From: Zygnema cylindricum
Lineage: Eukaryota; Streptophyta; Zygnematophyceae; Zygnematales; Zygnemataceae
DNA length: 64,000 bases
Direction: 5' to 3'
NCBI GenBank assembly: GCA_037447655.1
Contig: JBBHKE010002929.1
Span: forward strand, 1-64,000
Shown here piece by piece: positions 42,735-54,737 of the stretch (position 1 is its first letter; every line of letters starts with the position of its first letter). A model generated the notes under the pieces. The model searched no databases, was not told the DNA's origin, and saw only the letters and a list, made by a program, of their open reading frames with translations. A program made the translations under genes and the position numbers.

Positions 42735-43205
42735 CATGCTGGAATGACATTGGATCGCGGCATCTCCGAAGATTAAGGGAGCGAAACCGGACATACCACA
42801 TGTCGACATTTGGGCCATGTCGTACAATGGCCGTACAAAAAGTTCACCGGCAGCTATACTTTTGTGTACGAAACTGAAATCTGATTCGCTCCGTACATCA
42901 ATAAATAGAGTCTGTGAGAGAGATAGGACTTAGAAAAATTAGAAGATAAGACCCTCTCTCTCAGAGAGCTTATGTACAAAAGGTCAACTTTGACCCTCCA
43001 TAACTTACTGCTCAGGGGAGCAAAATCAGAGATTCTTTTTGCTATCGACTCAGGGGAGTCTTGTCTTCACAAGGGTGAAATTGGTCAGAGTTTTTGTCTG
43101 CCAGGGTGGCAGTTATTTTTGTTGAAACACAAAGGGGTCAGGGTTATCCTAGAGGCTTCTTGGAAGCTGTCCACTCTGAGGATTTATGGAGGTCTCAGAA
43201 TTTCA
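42735..43205 (+). mobile_element. Copia LTR, last 470 bp
   Basis: From TGCTGGAATGACATTGGATC to the terminus CAGAATTTCA it matches the 3' parts of the other LTRs, including GGTCAACTTTGACC near 42981. It is joined directly to the end of integrase at 43206, with no primer-binding site, gag or protease between. Confidence 0.85.
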
Positions 43206-45282
43206 TAAAGGTTTTCGGTAGTCAAGTGTTCAGTTTAGACATTGATCGGTCAAACTGGAAGTTAGACCCAAAAGGAAAACCACGATATCTACTAGGATAT
43301 GATGAAGATGTAAAAGGATATAGAGTTTATGATCTCAAAAGAGAGGATGTTATCCTGGTGAAGCATCTAGTGGTTATGGATGAAGGAAAATCTATAGATC
43401 CCTTTAAGCATACAAAGACAGTCAAGATCAGATTTGAGTCAGAAAATTCTGATGACTTTGAGCTTCCTAACTATCCACGATTTCAAAAAGATGATGATCT
43501 TGCAGATACGGATCAGATCGAGAAGGACCCAAATGTGGAACCTCTAGTATTAACTCCAACCGAAGTGGAAGACGTGGTGGAAATCGACCCGGAATCAAAA
43601 GATAGGGGAGAGTAGAAACTGTTCGGAAGAATCCAAAAGAGCCATCTATTCCGGCAACCGAGTTTGAGGGAGGAAGATGCAGCAGCAAAAGACAGCAAGA
43701 GATAAAAGTTAACAATAAGGTCACCAAATTGTCTCACCCTGATGAACCTCAAACTTATAATGAGGCAATGACTTGTCCTGAAAAAAACCGGTGGAAGACG
43801 GCCATTAATGAGGAGATGGCCTCAATTATGGCGGCCGATACATGGGAATTGGTGGATTGTCCTTCTGAGAGGAAGCCAATTGGGTGTAAGTGGGTATTTA
43901 AGCTGAAACTCAACCTGGATAACATCATTGAGCGCTACAAGGCTCGGTTAGTGGCGAAGGGATTTACCCATAAAGAGGGAATTGACTACGAGGAGACTTT
44001 GCTCTGGTCGTCAGGTTTCTTTCGGTTCGGATACTTCTCAGTATGGCGGTAGTAGAAGACATGGAAGTGCATCAGATGGACATCAAGAGGGCCTTCCTAC
44101 ATGGAGAGTTAGAAGAGGAAATTTTTATGCAACAGCCCGAAGGATTTGTGGAGCAAGGGGAGGAAAGCAAGGTATGTCGATTGATCAAATCTTTGTAGGG
44201 GCTGAAACATGCGCCCCGACAATGGAGCAAGAAGCTCGATGAGTTTCCTACAGGTTTGGGATATATTCGGATCAGCTCAGATCACTCAATTTATTTGTTT
44301 GAAGATGAAGAAGGAATTATTTTTATTGCAATTTATGTCGATGATTTGCTTGTTTTAAGTAAATCTCTAGATAAAATAAAAAAGTTGAAAAATTATTTAA
44401 AAGGAAGATTTGAGATGGAGGATATGGGAGAAGCAAGGTATATTTTGGGAATTCACGTAGAGAGAGACAAAGATAGAATGATAATAAGATTAACTCAAAA
44501 AGAGGCCATCGGAAACATGTTAGAAAAATTCCAAATGGACAAGGCTAATAGTAGTTCCACTCCTATGGAATTAAAGAAGGGAAGTGAGGGGAGTGAGGAA
44601 CAGGGAGTTATAATCTTAAATGATGAGGTAGGCTCGGAAGAGAAAAGATTTATACAGACCATCCCTTATAGACAAGTAGTGGGCAGCCTAATATATTTCA
44701 TGAATTGTACTTGTCCAGACATAGCCGCAGCTGTAGGAGTACTAAGTAGGAGTCTGAATGCTCCCACTAAGAAAAGATTGGGAGGCAGCTAAGAGAGTCC
44801 TTAGATATCTCATAGGGACTAGGGATCTATGGTTGCATTTGGGTGGGAACAATACTGACATCACCACTTGGAGTGATGCCAGCTATGGGGATGCTCCTAT
44901 GACGAGATGCACATCTGGATATGTATTGTATGTGGGTGATGGGGCTTGCTGCTGGAGGAGCAAGCAGCAAAAGGTCATTGCTCAGTCCACCATGGAGGCT
45001 GAGTACATGGCTTCTTGCTCTGCTGTAATAGAATTAATGTGGGTTAAGTCTTTGCTTGGCGAGCTTGGTCATCTTAAGAGTGGTGTCCAAAAAATGTTTT
45101 GTGATAATCAAGCTGCCATTGCCATTTCTACCAATCCTAAACATCACTTTAAAGCCAAACACATGGACATTAGACTTAGCTTTGTTCGGGATAAAGGAGA
45201 AAACAAGATAATCAATTTGGAGTATAAACCAGAAAGTGAAATGGTAGCAGATATGATAACCAAACTTGTTCCTTCTCCTTAA
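43206..45282 (+). pseudogene. Copia integrase end, reverse transcriptase and RNase H
   Basis: 43206-43615 encodes the integrase C-terminal region (KVFGSQVFSL, GYDEDVKGYRVYDL) and an acidic linker ending at TAG 43613. RT starts near 43729 and reads through CKWVFKLKL and ARLVAKGFTH. A one-base shift near 44004 follows, then the QMDIKRAFLHGELEEEIF Asp block in another frame and a stop near 44198. The frame 44256-44792 has the intact catalytic YVDDLL. A second shift near 44775 leads to RNase H (44758-45282), complete with SGYVLYVG, STMEAEYM, FCDNQAAIAI and the C-terminus before the TAA at 45280-45282. It is the best preserved RT/RNase H in the window, with three to four disabling changes. Confidence 0.92.
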
Positions 45283-45330
45283 CTAATTTTATGCCGGGAG
45301 AAGTGTGGTTTTAAAATAAAGAGTGACTAG

Positions 45331-45343
45331 AAAATAAGGGGAG
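45331..45343 (+). other. Polypurine tract of Copia element
   Basis: AAAATAAGGGGAG lies immediately upstream of the LTR start TGTAGAA. The same tract precedes the LTR at 23043. Confidence 0.85.
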
Positions 45344-46374
45344 TGTAGAAATAAAAGGTTATTTTTGTATTTTCTAGGTTTTGTAAAATGCAGAAAAAGC
45401 AGAGGCAGTCTGCCTCTAACTCCTCTCTCCAACTCCCACACTTGTCGCATTCACTAAAAGTTGGAGAGGGAGATAGAGCCATGGCCGCCTATGCTCTCCC
45501 GACGAGGACAGATATTAGGTTGGTAGATCTTACCAAAATGAACTTGGCTGACCCATGATTTGAACTTGGTACCTGTCGTCCGTCAAGGTAGCCGGTTGAC
45601 GGTAGCCTTAGCCAACTATTCTAAACCAGAGATATATGATATACGGTTTGGAAGTTATTTAAATGATAAGACGTAGGCTATTTCATTCAATGGGTTATTT
45701 AGACATAGATACAGTTTGTCATGTACGGCGTACGGAACATCCGAAACACATACCGCGCATTTTGTTTCGAAGGCGAAACAAATAGTGCGCAAGTATTTAT
45801 GACGACCATGATTGTAATCCGGCTTAATCGAACGGCCACGAAGCATGCCGAAATTGCGGAATGGGTTTTCGGCGGTTTGCGGTTGACATCACATCAAGGG
45901 CCACGTGGCACAATCACATTGGATTACGACATCTCCGAGGATTCTAGGAATAAATCCTAAAAAAACATGTGTCAACTTGTTGGCCATATCGTACAATGGT
46001 CGTACATAAAGTACAACGGCACTTGTACCTTTATGTACGATACACTATTATGATTGGTGTCGTACTTCACTAGATAGAGTTTAGAGAGAGATAGGACTTA
46101 TAAAAATTTGATAGATTGGACCCTCTCTCCCACAGAGCTTTTGGACAAAAGGTTAACTTTGACCCTTCATAACTTACTGCTCAGGGGAGCAAATTCAGAG
46201 AATCTTTTTGCTATAGACTCAAAGGAGTCTTCCCTTTACAAGGGTGAAGGTGGTCAAAGTTTTTGTCTGTCAAGGTGGCAGTTATTCTTGTTGAAACACA
46301 AAAGGGTCAAGGTTATCTTAGAGGCTTCGTGTGAGTTGCCTACTCTGAGGACCTATGGAGGTCTTAGAGTTACA
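45344..46374 (+). mobile_element. Copia 3' LTR, complete
   Basis: It begins TGTAGAAATAAAAGG and ends TTAGAGTTACA, 1031 bp. The stem-loop is at 45412-45480, the antisense tRNA-like block at 45549-45630, an inverted CCAAT box (GATTGGTGTCG) near 46052, and the inverted repeat GGTTAACTTTGACC near 46150. Confidence 0.92.
45549..45630 (-). other. tRNA-like block inside Copia LTR
   Basis: Minus strand: A-box-like TAGTTGGCTAAGGC and B-box-like AAGTTCAAATC about 45 bases apart, antisense to the LTR. Confidence 0.6.
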
Positions 46375-46663
46375 ACGAGACAGTCTGATTGCTAGGGACA
46401 AGACAGTTTGATCGCTAGTTGCTAATTTAGAGTTCAGCAAAGAGAAAATGTCGTCGTTGGTTTTCGTTTAGAACTCTGAAATTTTGATTTTGTCATGTAT
46501 TGTTAGTCATTTATTAAATTTTTAAATATTTTTTGATTTTTATTTTTAGTATGAAGTCAACGAAAGTCAACGCATTTTAAAAATTTTTGATTTTGTTTCA
46601 TGCGCATATTCGTTATTTTTTTGGCGTTTCATGCGTGCGTTTTATGCGCATGAGACATCTATG
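46375..46663. other. Unassigned AT-rich spacer
   Basis: AT-rich DNA between the LTR and the dispersed repeat; it has TGCGCATG words but no gene. Confidence 0.35.
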
Positions 46664-47522
46664 TTGGGAGGACATTTGGCGACGTGGTCCTCACAGATCC
46701 GACTAGGACACGCATTTTATCTAACCCAACTTCATTTTCGTGTTTGGCGGCTCTTGACGTAAGGACTACTTAAGAAAAAGACTACGCTCATTAAAACATG
46801 TCTGATCAATTTGTCCCATTTATGGTGGAGATTGTTAGATATTTGGACAAATCATTCGACGACTTCCTTCAGTAGTGTGCGCGGTAAACGTTTGAATATG
46901 GGGGTGGAAGGAGTCTCCACCGAGCCTTTTGGCTCAGTTTTACCGTCAACGTGCCTCAATTGTCATTTAGCGAGCGCAAATTGCGACTCTCCTTCGACGA
47001 AGCATTGTGGCATATGATAGGCGGAGTCTTCTTGATCTTTCACCAAGGGACCCGGTCCACATCCATGATTTCGGTTGTTGTGGACCTTAGCTTGTTTGTG
47101 GGTAGACTCGTCCGGGTTATTTTTTTATAGGCTGTACACTCTGGCATTTTTGTTTTATATCCTTATTTTTATTAGTAATGTTTTGTTTGGTTCCATTTTT
47201 TAGACGTAGCTTACTTTTTTGTGACTCTTGTAGTCTTTAAATATTTGTTTAGTTTTACACTTTTTGTACACGGATGGTTATACCATCTCAGCTTTTGCAA
47301 TAAAGACTTCACACTTTTTCATGACACTTATAATTTTCTTACACTAATGGCGATTCACTATGTACTCTACTACAGTACACCGCTCATCGTTATTAGGGTT
47401 AAATATTAATAGTGTTAATGCGAACTAATAATGCCAAATTAGTGCAAGGAGACATGGCAGGTTGTAGTCCACGTCCTTAAATAATGCTGTTATCTCTATT
47501 TTGTGATTTTTAGTCAGAAATA
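46664..47522 (+). repeat. Dispersed repeat, copy 2
   Basis: Homologous to 41517-42437 but with only one of the 63-bp units. It is interrupted at 47523 by a Harbinger-like insertion and resumes at 48302. Confidence 0.9.
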
Positions 47523-48350
47523 GGGTGTGTGTCCATGTGCCTAAGTAAGGATTTTTTTCTGTCGTTTTCCTGTAAAACTTAGAGCCGTACCGCGTAAGTC
47601 TCAACCGTACACAAAAATAGAAAAAATGAGAAGTACATTTTGCGTCATCATCGAATTTAAGATGTACTACATGTTGTCGTTTTGTGTTCTTGACCCATGG
47701 CCACGCCAAAAAACGTCATCTTCAAACTTTTCTTTAAAACACAGGGATTATGTGTTTTAAAACAAAGAATTTCCGAAAACAAATAGAATAACGTAGTCGC
47801 ACTTGTAAAAAAAATTCAGATAATTTCAAAAGAATTCAAGCGACGACAAAAAGTGCACGATCCGTTATGTTTTGTCCGTTTGCGTTCAGGTACTACAAAG
47901 CAAAGTACACAACTTGTTTGGTTTGTCCGTTTGCGCTTGGTACGGATTTTATTTCGCCAGGCGTCTCAAGATCCGATGGCATTTCACGTTGAGCGGACAG
48001 ACGACGCAAAGGCAAAGTGCATCTTCCTCAAACGTGAAATTGCACAGGCTGGATGGCGGTACGTCTACAATGTCACGAAAAGTCATGCGACGACACAGGC
48101 AGTTACAAAAAATAACGTGCGTCATCACAAGATTGTACACTGTCGACAGCCGTCACGGGCATTGTCGACGTATACAATCGTCACGCCCTTAAGTGACATC
48201 TTCGTTTGGTACACATAGGGACACCCGAAAACCGGGTCCGCCGGATATGCGCTAAAAAAAAAAATAAATTCTTTAAGTTTCAAGTACATGGAGACGCACC
48301 CATAGTCGCGACCGAATTAGTGTAATTAACACTAAAAGAGATTCGCGGTG
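47378..48350. mobile_element. Tc1/mariner-like short element, copy C4, with nested insertion
   Basis: CACCGCTCATCGTTATTAGG at the left and, inverted, CACCGCGAATCTCTTTTAGT at the right, with TA outside both (47376-47377 and 48351-48352). Without the nested element it is about 191 bp. Confidence 0.72.
47523..48301. mobile_element. Harbinger-like non-autonomous element with empty site elsewhere
   Basis: Inverted ends GGGTGTGTGTCCATGT and GGGTGCGTCTCCATGT; 779 bp; ATA on both sides (47520-47522 and 48302-48304). The paralogous sequence at 42430-42450 reads GAAATAGTCGTG with no insert and a single ATA. A 3-bp duplication with these ends suits the PIF/Harbinger superfamily; ATA is not its usual TWA target. 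The open frame 47853-48218 has no recognised domain. Confidence 0.87.
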
Positions 48351-48352
48351 TA

Positions 48353-49302
48353 GTGTGACAGTGTGATTAGGCCCTGTCAGTCAGTTATCCTTCGAGTTGT
48401 CGACGCCGCCGCGAATCGGACTAGACCGTCCGTCTGTCCGACATCCAATCGCCCGCTTAGCCGTTACCGAATGGTCAAGCCGTCGCCACCGTCAGATCCG
48501 CCTGTTAGCCCGTTTAATAATCGCACGATGAAACCGCCAAAACGGTACTGTAGCTTGTGTTAGAATATCAATGTGTAATTTCCGTCCAGTGACAGTTATT
48601 GTTTAAATGACATTTTTATGTTCAGTTTCGGTTTGCTGTCGCGTCAGGTCTTTATTCCGATTCTGTACAGCTGCTTTGTGGTTCTGTACGATAGGGCCTG
48701 CTTTGTTGTTCTGTACGATAGGTGGCCCTGTACGATTGGTAATTTATTTAGTGCGCGTAGGACCGTGGATGTTTTATGTCCAGGTCACGTAGAACTTTGG
48801 CGCACAAATGCTTTGTTACGCGCTTACGTCTGATTCAACGTCTAAGTGTCAAATTTTGCATAAGTGGAGTCTAAGTGGAAATTGTGACGTAAGGAGACAG
48901 AAATAGTGTAGTTTTGTCTTCTAGTATTTTGGGAGAAGTATTTTAAAAGAGTGTGATATAGCTACACATATCAAAGGAGGAGTGAAGTAGAGGAAGAAAA
49001 AGATGTAAAAAGTTCGATTAAATATATCATCTATTTGATCGACTTCCATTGCAATCTGTGATTCATAAATTGTCATGATGTCTGTAAAATTTTGCTTCCG
49101 CTGATGAATAATTGAATTACGTGATCCTATTTCCAACAGCTTTGAAAAGCCCCGGCAAAATGACTGGTGAACGTATTTATTACTCAAGCACTACTGACGC
49201 ACGACAATCCAAAAAAGAATACCATTTTCCAGGAAGCGATACCTGAAGCTCTGAACCCTGTAAAAATCTTAAAATATTTTTTATTTTTCGAACGCCGGTA
49301 AT
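48353..49302. other. Upstream region of the tweety-like gene
   Basis: No gene is supported. At 48661-48740 the word TTCTGTACGATAGG and variants occur three to four times in tandem, 560 bp before the start codon. No clear TATA box or CpG-rich promoter is visible. Confidence 0.4.
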
Positions 49303-51134
49303 ATGTCCGACGCGGCCCTTAACCCTTTGGCGGTGAATCCTCGCCCAGATCCACTCGAAGGTTTAAGATCTTATAGAGGAGGTTTTGATATTCACAGTCG
49401 CCATTATTGGTCATCTTTTATTTTCTCAGCTATCTGGGTTTACTCTTTTATTGCCCTATGGTTTATAATTGGAGCCATTTTTGTGACTTTGTTTGTAAGA
49501 AAATATTTTTTTTTCCGAAAGGAATCTTCCAGGAAGGAGACTCCAATAGATTTGTCGTCTACCGGAGTCACATGGAAAAAAAAAAGACGGATAATTCGTT
49601 GGGCAGAAGGAGTACGGAATTGTACTTTGCAGACAGGAATTCTATTATTTTTTGTTTGTATTATCTCGGCCATAATTACAGCTGTCATTATTTATACTTC
49701 TATGGCAGCAAGAAGAACAGACAAAGCTGCTGACGTGGCATTCACTGCTGCTGACTCAGCTTTAATAGACGCTAATACTGTTTCCGTCGCATTAAAACAA
49801 TCTGCAGAAGAATTAAACAACACAGGAGTTATTGATAATTCGACAACAGAAAATTTATCCGAGACAGCCGATGAAATATCAAAAACAAGAATTGATGTAA
49901 TTGCAATTTTGAATGATGCAAAACCCTTAATTTCTAAAAGTATAAATTGGGCTCAAATTGTAACTATGGCTGTTGCAGCAATTATAGCTGCCGCTACTCT
50001 TTCAGCTGTTTTCCTTCCCCTAAGTTTTCTCCGTTTTCCTTTATGGCTTGTCACTTTATTCTCTCTAATTTTGATTGCAATTTATCTTTTAGTCGGTATA
50101 ATAGCGTCAGACGGTTGTCAGGGAATGAGAGAATATGCAAAGAACCCAGGAAATACGACATGGGACGAAGATTTACCGTGTCGTAAGTTGAACAGTTCTC
50201 GACCACGACTCGAGGAATCTCGTACAACTGTTAATAATTATGTGGCTTCAGTAAATGGGTATATTGAAAACAACGCTCTGGGATCAAATATAAGCCTTAT
50301 ATGTGAGCCTTTGCCAGCTGCCGATAGCGACTCTTCTTATTCGTCGCAGAATCGGACGAAAACCGGTCAACCATGTGTTAGTCTGAGCGATTTTGTCGAA
50401 TTGTACAGAGAGGTACATCACATTTAAAACCCTTTACCTTAGAAATCTAAGTGTACTTTTTTTCTGGTGGGAGCCTTTTGAGGTCTCAGCAGTTTTGGCG
50501 AAATAATTAATTTTCCTGGCTGATACATTACCCTTGTTCATTTTTTTTTTTTTCCTTATGATACGAACATGATATTGATTTTCCAAGGCAGTCATTAACC
50601 ATTCCTATTCAAAACAAAATTGAACAATTTTTAACCTTTTGTGAATATAAAATAAAAAGTTTTGATAGTTTTTTTTATTGATGCTGATGCTTTTCTAATG
50701 CTCTATTCGAGTAAATCCAAAGTTACACTATTCAAATTTCGACATTTGCCGAATCTAAATTAAATTCCTTGCGTTTGTGATTTTTTTTACAGGAAATTAC
50801 AAATAGCCCATATATGGGAAATGGAGTAGATGTCCTTCAAGCTTTAAAAGCAATGGTGAAAATAATTCAAGTTTACCCAATTGCCGAAAATCTTATTAAT
50901 TGCACTTTTATAATCGATACTTTTTCGACTCTTTCGACAAAAAATTGTCCTCCTATAAAAAGTGTCGTCCAGGTTCTTTGGTTATTATTTGCATTGTGTT
51001 CTATTACTGTTGGGATTTTATTTTTTCAAGTTTGTATGCAAAAACTTTCGGAAAAACCGGAAGATTCTTCAAACATTTTGCCTATCTTGGAAGGGTCATC
51101 GCAGTTAACCCCAAATCAAGCCAATCCTGCCTAA
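49303..51134 (+). CDS. Tweety-like multi-pass membrane protein (plant family), two exons
   Basis: Exon 1 is 49303-50412 and exon 2 is 50793-51134; the 380-bp intron begins GTACAT and ends TTTTACAG, and the product has 483 residues. The N-terminal motif PLEGLRSYRGGFDI...HYWSS (residues 17-38) marks the plant family of uncharacterised membrane proteins related to tweety-homologue channels. Hydrophobic segments lie at about 38-66, 110-132, 218-241, 246-268 and 431-450, giving five membrane passes with a Lys/Arg-rich loop between the first two. Large loops at 133-215 and 270-430 contain several NxS/T sites and paired Cys residues (for example 282, 303, 344, 368, 407 and 422), so they probably face outside. 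The NCTFIIDTF block before the last segment is also typical of the family. The first ATG of the frame was chosen; a membrane role, perhaps anion transport, is inferred from the family name only. Composition and introns show no damage. Confidence 0.87.
50413..50792 (+). other. Intron of the tweety-like gene
   Basis: Phase-0 GT-AG intron, T-rich near its 3' end (TGATTTTTTTTACAG). Reading through it would stop at codon 375, five codons into the intron. Confidence 0.87.
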
Positions 51135-51233
51135 TACTATTACAATTTTTTTATAATATTCACAAGACAAATGATTTTTTAAGAGACCAAGTGTATAAAT
51201 TTCATGAGTGCTAATATTATCTAATATTCACAA

Positions 51234-51239
51234 AATAAA
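51234..51239 (+). terminator. Candidate polyadenylation signal
   Basis: AATAAA about 100 bp after the stop codon of the tweety-like gene, in T-rich downstream DNA. Confidence 0.5.
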
Positions 51240-52184
51240 ATGACTTGATGCTATAAAAAAAAGAGATTGAAAAAATGCGTATAGTGTACGATCGCTTTTT
51301 GGGCGTGTATGTAAAACAAAATGTTAGAAATTACTTAATTTTGCAAGATTTTTTCAAACATTTTGAAAAACATTTTTTTTGTTCTTTAATTCCCAAAATT
51401 CCCAAAATGTTAAAAGGTTTTACAGTGGTTTGATAAACTTTTTTTTTTTGTAAGCTTAGTAGACACAGTTGAGACCGTTAAGACATTTTAGAAAGAAATT
51501 TTTATATTTACCTGAAACCATTGAATAGAGAGAATTTTGTTTTTATTCGACGGGTATTTAAGGTGGTAGAACGGTTTATGCATTTTACGGAACTGTGATT
51601 ATTTCAGCATCATAGAATCATGGGTTCTTATATGTAAAAACCTAGCGCATTTACAAAGGATAAAGGATTTACAAAGGATTTTTGTATTTTTTTGGTTCTA
51701 CCTTTTTTTGTTTGTATTCCCAGCACATTTACAGCTAGTTATAATTGAGAATTTTTTGCATTTTTGGTTAACTGATGCCTTACTTTCTATGTTCTTCAGA
51801 CATGCTTTAATGCCTGAGGGTGGGTGGAGAACAAAAACATATGGATTTTTTTTTTTTTGTTGTTGTCTAACTAAAGCAAGGAAAGATTTGTCTTTTGAAA
51901 CAATTTGCTTCTTTCTTTTCAAATTCTTTTTCTTCACGCAAGCGTAATTATTTTTTTAATTTTGGATCTTAATCTTCATCTTCATCTTAATCTTTTTTTT
52001 TTAATCTTCTGGTACAGAAAATGCAGGAGCCTTTGGGGGATTGGGGAGTGGAAGCGCCCACACACAAAACAAAAAACAGATACTCTTGACTCAACATTTA
52101 TTATTTCAGAAAGAAAAGAACAAGATGGAAATGAAAAAGAAAAGAAGAAGCAAAAGAAAAAAAATGAGAAGTTCTTTTATTGAA
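51240..52184. other. Intergenic T-rich spacer
   Basis: Long T and A tracts; open frames here are low-complexity. No gene is supported. Confidence 0.4.
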
Positions 52185-53207
52185 CTTTTTTTTTCCCATC
52201 CTACACCTGAAAGAGCAAAAATCAAGATTATTAATTGCTCAGATTTTAGTTTTCAATCGAGCACTTTGTCGGTGAAAATGCTTCAATGAAGACTGGAGAA
52301 AAACAACCAAATTGTGAACAGAGAAATATCGGCGCTTTTAAAGTACGCACTAAAATTGACAGCAACTAAATAATTACGACCATCATCAGACATCGTGGAT
52401 ATGCCCCATTTTGAGTTTTAGTTTGCCCCATTTGTGAAGTAGACAAGTAAAATTACGGTACCAATAAGGTGTTTCGCAAGTCATGTCATTGGAGTATCAT
52501 ACACGTGAACATGACAGTCAAAATACAAATTGGAATATTTAGATGGGAAAAATTCTATAGATCCATGGTTATACTAAAAAACATGTCAACTTTTTGTGTG
52601 TCCATTTTTACGATTATCATTACAAAACCTGGCACCTCCATTTGCTTCATTGCTCGCATGCGGAGTAAAACAAAAAAAAAAAAAAACAAACCGAAAAGAA
52701 AAAAAAAAAAAAACAAACCGAAAAAAAAAAAAAAAAAAACAAGAGAAAAAAAAACTGATATAGGAACTGATTGAGTTACATGATACTCTTCCCAATACTA
52801 TTGCGACTATCTCTTCTGAGGGAGGCTATTCTTTTCTTCGAGAGGTTCTCATATTATTCCCATTTCGGCGGATTGATATTGTTTCGCTTGACGGTGTTTT
52901 GTTATTGGTTTTTTTTCGTTTTTTTGGTGATTGTTTTTGTGAACCTTTAAGCGGTTACACGATCATTGCAACATATAGTACAAACTATTAAATATAGTAC
53001 GCAATATATAGTGTAGTATATTCTATATAGTATAGTGTTAACCTTTCCGCGGTTACACGATAATTGCAATATATAGTATATACTATATAATACACACGTA
53101 CAGTATCGCATATTTTATATAGTATAGTATTTAACCTTTCCACGAATTGAAATATATATTATAGTACATACCATATAGTAGTATATATTACTATGGTACG
53201 TCCGTTT
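52185..53207. repeat. Segmental duplication, copy B, left block
   Basis: Matches 27175-28115 with small indels, including extra A-runs at 52671-52740 in which ACAAACCGAAAA is repeated. It is continuous across the site where copy A carries the family A hAT element. Confidence 0.9.
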
Positions 53208-53215
53208 GTTCCCAT

Positions 53216-53565
53216 CATAGTTGTTCAAATCGTGCGATTTTTTCAATTTTTACGATTGAAACGTATAATTCGTGACAGTTGAAAAAATCGCAAACAAACT
53301 TGCTGTACTTTCTGTCCGGTAAACTGAGCGGACAGTTTATGTTAAAAGTACTATATTTCCCGTAAAATGTACCACTTTTTACTGAAATGTACGGAATCCG
53401 AGGAAAAGAAAAGTCGCAATTATTAGTACTATCTGTCCAAATAACTGAACAGAAATATCACGAAACCTGTACATCAGTTCATCCAAAAATATACGGACAT
53501 TTTCGAAAAGAGACGTTGAACCGTCACAATATTTTCGCACGGTAAGTTTGAAAAATGTACAGACG
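53216..53565. mobile_element. hAT-like element family D, copy 3 (right end missing)
   Basis: Starts CATAGTTGTTCAAATCG with GTTCCCAT on its left and has the paired TACTTTCTGTCCGGTAAACTG words (53313, variant at 53426). It ends where the non-LTR element begins, so the right terminus and duplication are lost. Copy A of the duplication lacks it. Confidence 0.75.
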
Positions 53566-53566
53566 T

Positions 53567-54700
53567 GTGATATCTGAGAGATAGAGAGAGAAGGCGGCAG
53601 GCGGCCATGGGTGTGTGTCAGATTGCATCACCAATCGGTACAACACCTCGCCCACGGCAATAGGACGGATTCCCCCATTGGGTTTGGTGACAGCTACAAG
53701 GCGGGAGGCCGTGAGGAGATCACAAATACGAGAGGGGACAGTGCCACCGGCAATAAGTGAACAAACTCGAAAAAACATATCAAAACCCCGGGCACCTGAT
53801 TTCGGAGGCAAAACGTCGCGAAATAACTCATAAACTGTTCCCGATGGAACCCCTGCTGAAAGATGCGGAGAAGTCGTGAGGGCTTTAATAAAAGCGTTTC
53901 AATCTAGGATAAAACACTCTGATGGCTCAAAGGTGTAAATAGAGGGGGATTGAGGGGTGGGAGCTGGTGGATGGAGAGCTCGGAGAATCTCGATAGTCTC
54001 AGTCGACCGAGGAGAAGGATTAAACGGATGGAGGGCCCGAACCGCTCAAGAGAGCTCACCAACTCGGCCCAAATGAACCGCACGACGATAAGAGGATGGT
54101 ACATTTGAAGTCCTAGATCTTCCACGTGGTGTGAAAGAAGCACTCGCAACTCGATCCTCGTGCTCGGCGTGAAGGGCCTTCCAATCACCTCGAAAGAATC
54201 GTCGGCATCGAGCCATAGTTTCTCGGGGCCCGCTACCACCTCCACGGCGTGGTAAGACTAGAACCCAAAGAGAAAACATGAAAAGGAGGTGCCAAGGTCC
54301 AACATCCGTGGGATCGGAACAAATATAGGTCAAAGGGAGGTGGAGGGCGTTCTGTACTATAATCCGCACAGCCATGGGGATCCGCGTGTATAATCATGGA
54401 CGGGGGGATCCCAAATCATACGCTCCAAGCACGTCTAATTCGCGTACAAATGCCCAATCTTCGCTTGTAGGTCCGGACGGGAGTGCGGTGGAAGGAAGGG
54501 TACTAGAGGATGGACCGCCTTGGGCCAAGAATCGTCGACAATTCTTTGTATGCCGGGCAATACCGGCACCCGACGCGAAATGGTTATGGCACCCACTACA
54601 TTCTATCCGTGTCGAGGCTTGTTTGCACGGTTTAGGTGGAGGAGGTGAGAGAGAGAGAGGGGGCGAGGATGCTTGGCCGGACATAGTTATTGAATGAGAG
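53567..54700 (-). pseudogene. R2-like non-LTR retrotransposon, 5' portion
   Basis: On the minus strand a frame from about 54687 starts with MSGQASSPPLS and carries a zinc finger (ECSGCHNHFASGAGIARHTKNC, residues about 29-50). After a frameshift near 54390 the coding continues through LLVLPRRGG and RCRRFFRGDWKAL, an Ala/Leu-Arg region, and LRALHPPAPTP. It goes on to the first RT blocks (GFDMFFRVCSLIAGGTVPSR and VTKPNGGIRPIAVGEVLYRL) at 53790-53620. The RT is cut at about 53618, so fingers remain but palm and endonuclease are missing. An N-terminal finger before the RT is typical of R2-type elements that insert with one ORF. Losing the 3' end is the reverse of the usual 5' truncation. At least two frameshifts and one stop are present. 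Confidence 0.72.
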
Positions 54701-54712
54701 GGCGATGCATAT

Positions 54713-54737
54713 GTGTGTGTGTTTGTGTGTGTGTGAT
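54713..54737. repeat. (TG)n microsatellite at the element boundary
   Basis: TGTGTGTGTTTGTGTGTGTGTG lies exactly where the non-LTR element meets the duplicated COQ6 flank. Confidence 0.85.

Noticed and set aside
47853-48218. 121-codon ORF as a transposase of the Harbinger-like element
   Set aside because: No DDE or DNA-binding motif is visible and the element has the size of a non-autonomous copy.
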